Shown: piece by piece, positions 6,320-8,936 of the stretch
Position numbering within the stretch: the stretch's first letter is position 1
How the letters are laid out: every line of letters starts with the position of its first letter
Origin: Candidatus Firestoneibacteriota bacterium
GTDB lineage: Bacteria > Oederibacteriota > JAAXVQ01 > JAUVAV01
Reading direction: 5' to 3'
NCBI GenBank assembly: GCA_030635415.1
Contig: DAOVYW010000084.1
Coordinates: 1-8,936 of the forward strand
DNA: 8,936 nucleotides
Program-made: the position numbers and the translations under genes
Notes under the pieces: generated by a model
The model's input: the letters and a program-made list of their open reading frames with translations, nothing else
Database searches by the model: none
What the model was told of the DNA's origin: nothing

Positions 6320-7126
6320 CTATTGCTCTTTATCCCGCGATAGATATTGCATCATCAAATTATCTCGAAAAGGCATACCTTTGTCTACTGTAATAATTTG
6401 TCCGTTTATAGCATCCATTAGACCGCTGCACAAGGCCAAAATTGTCTGACCACACTCTTTTGGGGTAAGTATCATTTCATCCGGAATCCCATGATTTTTA
6501 ACATAATCAAAAAACTCTTCCCCAAATATCATTGAGAATGACTCGGTTTTTACCGTGCCAAACCGGATAACATTAACCCGGCTCCCTTCCGCGAACAAAT
6601 GGACCGAGAGATACTTGGCAAAAAACTCCAGTAAAGCCTTGGAAGCAGCTACAAAATCATATCCGGGATAAAAATGATCCGGGCCGTCACTCGATATGCC
6701 TATAATATAGAGGGGATAACTGTTAAACTGCCGCTTTATTTTGCGTGTGTATTCTATCAGAGGCCAGGTACTATATTCAAGGGTTTTAAATAATGATTTT
6801 TTCTTATACTCATCCAAAGACATGGTTCTCTGGGCAAAACCTACATTACTGATAAAAATATCAATACTTTTTTCTCGTTTTGAAATTTCCGCCAGTAATT
6901 TGTCTGTATCTTCATCCTGAGAAACATCTGCTTCTATTAAAACAGGTTTTATCGCGTTAATCTCTTTGAATTGCCCATAAAGTTGTTCAGCGTCTGCTGA
7001 ACCCCATTTATAAGTTAGATAAAGCCTGGCACCGGCCCGGGCAAATTGCAAAGCCGCAGCTAACCCAATCCCCTTTGTGCCGCCGGTTATTAAAACAACT
7101 TTATTTTCCAGATTAATTGGAAGCAT
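6320..7126 (-). CDS. Short-chain dehydrogenase with enoyl-ACP reductase signature (FabI/FabL-like)
   Basis: A 268-residue Rossmann enzyme. The NAD(P)-binding motif TGGTKGIG lies at 14-21, a D-V pair in EADVSQ at about 65-70, and ISNVG (92-96) replaces the usual NNAG. The ordinary SDR YxxxK catalytic motif is absent: the residue four before the lysine is Val159. Instead Tyr156 and Lys163 (YDFVAASK) form a Y-x6-K pair, the signature of enoyl-ACP reductases such as FabI and FabL. It therefore probably reduces a trans-2-enoyl-ACP with NAD(P)H, not a 3-ketoacyl-ACP. The C-terminal NGQIITVDKGMPF is typical of the family. The start is less certain: the only nearby Shine-Dalgarno (GGAG) is about 12 bases from the ATG, but the N-terminus LENKVVLITGG fits the family well. 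It lies 118 bases before the ACP start. A divergent ketoreductase is the alternative. Confidence 0.82.
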   Translation of the reverse strand: MLPINLENKVVLITGGTKGIGLAAALQFARAGARLYLTYKWGSADAEQLYGQFKEINAIKPVLIEADVSQDEDTDKLLAEISKREKSIDIFISNVGFAQRTMSLDEYKKKSLFKTLEYSTWPLIEYTRKIKRQFNSYPLYIIGISSDGPDHFYPGYDFVAASKALLEFFAKYLSVHLFAEGSRVNVIRFGTVKTESFSMIFGEEFFDYVKNHGIPDEMILTPKECGQTILALCSGLMDAINGQIITVDKGMPFRDNLMMQYLSRDKEQ

Positions 7127-7197
7127 ATTTTTAAATCACTCCGCTTTTGAAAATTTACTTTTCAGTTATATGATTCTGCTGCAAAACCCCACTCGCT

Positions 7198-7287
7198 GTC
7201 ATTGCGAGGAGCGACAGCGACGAAGCAATCTCGATTTTATAAGGAAAAAATCAGATTGCCGCGCTCCCTACGGTCGCTCGCAATGAC
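7198..7287. repeat. Palindromic repeat element (copy B), GTCATTGC...GCAATGAC
   Basis: A 90-base inverted repeat in the 375-base gap between the ECH2 and reductase genes. The left arm starts GTCATTGCGAGGAGCGACAG and continues to AAGCAATCTC; the right arm runs GATTGCCGCGCTCCC to CGGTCGCTCGCAATGAC. The arms pair imperfectly around a short AT-rich centre. It shares its core with copy A (3036-3122), where the two arms are arranged the other way round. It has no coding capacity and resembles the non-autonomous hairpin repeats scattered through many genomes. It lies inside the biosynthetic gene run. Confidence 0.85.
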
Positions 7288-7308
7288 TTCTTGGGGGCTC
7301 TCCCTCGA

Positions 7309-7323
7309 GAGGCTGTGTCATAA
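7309..7323. repeat. Shared 15-base motif GAGGCTGTGTCATAA
   Basis: GAGGCTGTGTCATAA recurs on the opposite strand at 3136-3150 (14 of 15 bases the same), in the other repeat-rich gap. In both places it lies next to the palindromic elements, which suggests it is part of a larger composite repeat rather than a site serving the neighbouring genes. Confidence 0.5.
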
Positions 7324-7352
7324 CTCTATTTTTGAGCATTTTCACGAAATTC

Positions 7353-7439
7353 GTCATTTCGAGACGAAGCTGAGAAATCTCCAAACGCCCTTTAAAATTA
7401 AGTGTTTTCGTGGAGATTCCTCACTTCGTTCGGAATGAC
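7353..7439. repeat. Palindromic repeat element (copy C), GTCATTTCGAG...CGGAATGAC
   Basis: An 87-base inverted repeat with ends GTCATTTCGAGACGAAGC (7353-7370) and CACTTCGTTCGGAATGAC (7422-7439). The inner parts, GAGAAATCTCC and GGAGATTCCTC, also pair. It is a different subfamily from copy B, 65 bases away in the same gap, and is related to the eroded copy D. The rest of gap 7127-7502 shows no gene or obvious promoter. Confidence 0.8.
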
Positions 7440-7502
7440 AAAGTAACACAAATGGGAGAGGAATACTTGAATTTCGCACTAAATACTCAAGCTCCTAGTT
7501 CC

Positions 7503-8252
7503 CTACTTTCTATAGATTTCTTCGATAGTTTTCCTGGTCTCGGGAAATGCAAAACTTAACTTATGCATAAAATCCTCCTGGACCCTGGCTTCAATCAGTA
7601 ATTTCTTCTTCTTCGCGTTTAAGGCATGTTTTAATAGCTGGATGGATTTTACATTTTTTTCAATAATTTGCAAGGCAATATTTTCAGCTTTAGCCATAAC
7701 TTCGGTCCGAGGTAAAATGTAATTAATTTGGGTATTTTTCTCGGCCAGTTCTCTTCCTTTGTAAGCCTTCCCGGTATACATCATCTCATTGGCAACAAAA
7801 TCCCCCACCAATTCAGGCAGCAGCCGCGTGCATCCCATTCCCGGCGTAAAACCCAGAGCCATAAAAACCACTCCATAACGGCTCTCGCGCGCGGCAATAA
7901 CAATATCAGAACAGACAGCCATAATAAACCCGCCGCCCACGGCATGGCCTTCCATGGCTGCAATAACAGGAAAAGGCGTGTTAACCAACCGTTCGGAAAT
8001 CAATAGATCTTTTACATGTATTTTTCCATCACACAGATCCAGAAGATTCTGCTTTTCCGCCCCTCCGGAAAAAACCTCCGGTAATCCGGATAATATAAGG
8101 ACTTTGGGTTGATAGTTGTTTTCCAACTCATCTATGCCGGTAATTAATTCACGAATAAAATCATCGGAAAATATGTTTTTATTCGCTTCATCCTTCATTT
8201 TCAAATACGCTATGCCATTATCTTTAACTTCAAGCTTAATTATTCCACTCAT
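7503..8252 (-). CDS. pksI: ECH2-type decarboxylase of a beta-branching cassette (PksI-like)
   Basis: A 249-residue crotonase-fold protein. PksI-type enzymes decarboxylate the 3-methylglutaconyl-ACP intermediate made by HMG synthase plus ECH1, leaving a methyl branch. Family fit is seen in FPVIAAMEGHAVGGGFIMAV (95-114) and FMALGFTPGMGCTRLLPELVG (130-150), the FTPGMG form being typical of PksI/CurF-ECH2. Both glutamates used by hydratases are absent: the first site lies in GGGFIMAV and the second in GVVFMALGF. That rules out ordinary hydration and supports decarboxylation. Lys77 (DGKIHV) and His230 (EDFMHKLSF) fall where the ECH2 catalytic Lys and His are expected. The ATG overlaps the TGA of the ECH1 gene by four bases (ATGA) and is preceded by AGGGGGAA, so the two are translationally coupled, as in known cassettes. 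Confidence 0.88.
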   Translation of the reverse strand: MSGIIKLEVKDNGIAYLKMKDEANKNIFSDDFIRELITGIDELENNYQPKVLILSGLPEVFSGGAEKQNLLDLCDGKIHVKDLLISERLVNTPFPVIAAMEGHAVGGGFIMAVCSDIVIAARESRYGVVFMALGFTPGMGCTRLLPELVGDFVANEMMYTGKAYKGRELAEKNTQINYILPRTEVMAKAENIALQIIEKNVKSIQLLKHALNAKKKKLLIEARVQEDFMHKLSFAFPETRKTIEEIYRK

Positions 8253-8936
8253 ACTTCCCCCTGAATCACTAAAGGCTTTTCCGGTTTATATTTGCCAAAC
8301 CATGGCGGCATATCTCCGTCATTAAAGGCCCGGATAGCTTTAATGACTTCCGGATTCTTAATCATTTCCAGTAATTTTTCCCTGGCCAGCAGAGTAGCCT
8401 GTTCGGTTTTTTTTCCAAAAAGCTTCTGGGTAAAGCGCTTGGTTTCCGCCAGGGCCGCGGGCGAGGAACGGAAGATTTTTTTTATTACTGCTTTTACGGC
8501 TTGGGGCAGCTCCGTCTCTAAAACAAGTTCATCGATCAGATTTAACCGCTGCGCTTCGTCCGCCATTACTTTTTTAGCCGTTAAAATCAAATACCGGAGT
8601 TTTTGCGGGGGTAATCGCAGCGAATATACAAAAGGCAGAACGTTAGCGGGAATCAAGCCTAAGATCACCTCGCTCATTTCAAAAGAGGCTTTTTCCGTGG
8701 CTAATACGATATCACAAGCCCCCACCAGGCCAACTCCACCGGCTTTGACCGCTCCCTGGACCAAACAGATTACCGGTTGCGGGGCATTATAAATACCGGA
8801 TAATAATTCCACATATAATGCGATCGTCCTCTCGGCAATGGTATAATCCTGATCCATGGACTGCAGCTCTGCCAGGTCCATACCCAGGCAAAAAGGGTCT
8901 CCCAACGCGCGCAAAACTATAGCTCTGATTTCTTTA
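8249..8936 (-). CDS. pksH: ECH1-type dehydratase of a beta-branching cassette (PksH-like), 5' end off window
   Basis: The frame is open to the right edge and already codes for family sequence there (EIRAIVLRALGDPFCLGMDL), so the TTG at 8914 is not the real start and about 30 N-terminal residues are missing. 228 residues are visible. PksH-type enzymes dehydrate HMG-ACP to 3-methylglutaconyl-ACP. Seen: the oxyanion-hole segments FCLGMDLAEL and VKAGGVGLVGACDIVLA, the retained acid Glu in FEMSEVILGLIPANVLPFV, and a C-terminal PPWF (as in PksH). The first crotonase Glu, normally in GGGxEL, is missing (GGVGL), leaving a single acid as in known ECH1 enzymes. It is the most upstream visible gene of the run and overlaps the ECH2 gene by four bases. 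A plain enoyl-CoA hydratase is the alternative, made unlikely by the paired ECH2. Confidence 0.85.
   Translation of the reverse strand, partial: KEIRAIVLRALGDPFCLGMDLAELQSMDQDYTIAERTIALYVELLSGIYNAPQPVICLVQGAVKAGGVGLVGACDIVLATEKASFEMSEVILGLIPANVLPFVYSLRLPPQKLRYLILTAKKVMADEAQRLNLIDELVLETELPQAVKAVIKKIFRSSPAALAETKRFTQKLFGKKTEQATLLAREKLLEMIKNPEVIKAIRAFNDGDMPPWFGKYKPEKPLVIQGEV

Noticed and set aside
7077..7438. Two plus-strand frames of 69 and 78 codons
   Set aside because: Made mostly of the palindromic repeats (for example the peptide CEERQRRSN, typical of translated repeats). Not genes.
8292..8792. 166-codon plus-strand frame
   Set aside because: Antisense shadow of the ECH1 gene, whose motifs are on the minus strand.
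8249..8914. TTG at 8914 as the start of the ECH1 gene
   Set aside because: Codons upstream of it to the window edge still encode conserved crotonase sequence (EIRAIVL), so the gene is simply cut by the edge.

Overview
The window looks like a piece of chromosome from an uncultured, probably Gram-negative bacterium of moderate GC content. Two things suggest a poorly sampled lineage: a secreted beta-propeller protein with a Thr/Pro-rich tandem linker and a C-terminal FlgD/Por-like sorting domain, and many small 'GTCATTGCGAG...' palindromic repeats in the gene gaps. I cannot name the phylum. All convincing genes are on the minus strand, so transcription runs from the right edge to the left edge.

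Right two thirds (about 3206-8936): this is a polyketide/fatty-acid-type biosynthetic cluster. In transcription order it holds an ECH1-type dehydratase (PksH-like, cut by the right edge), an ECH2-type decarboxylase (PksI-like), a repeat-filled gap, a short-chain dehydrogenase with the Y-x6-K signature of enoyl-ACP reductases, a free-standing AcpK-like acyl carrier protein, an alpha-oxoamine synthase (serine palmitoyltransferase/KAPA synthase family), a FabZ-like hotdog dehydratase and an Sfp/EntD-type phosphopantetheinyl transferase. The ECH1 + ECH2 + AcpK-like ACP combination is the hallmark of the HMG-CoA-synthase-type 'beta-branching' cassette of trans-AT polyketide pathways. The HMG synthase, the decarboxylating ketosynthase and the chain-building ketosynthases are not in the window and would be expected beyond the right edge. 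A PLP-dependent alpha-oxoamine synthase in the same gene run suggests that the chain is released by decarboxylative condensation with an amino acid, giving a branched amino-ketone (sphingoid-like or pyrrole-precursor-like) product. That product is inference.

Left third (1-2942): a large secreted protein (signal peptide, seven propeller-blade motifs, fibronectin-III-like domain, four perfect-length 66-bp tandem repeats, C-terminal sorting-like domain), then the first 189 codons of a thioredoxin-reductase-like flavoprotein running off the left edge. Neither has an obvious functional tie to the biosynthetic genes.

Gaps: 2943-3205, 5675-5937 and 7127-7502 contain palindromic repeat elements rather than genes. 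No tRNA, rRNA, CRISPR array or transposase gene was seen.
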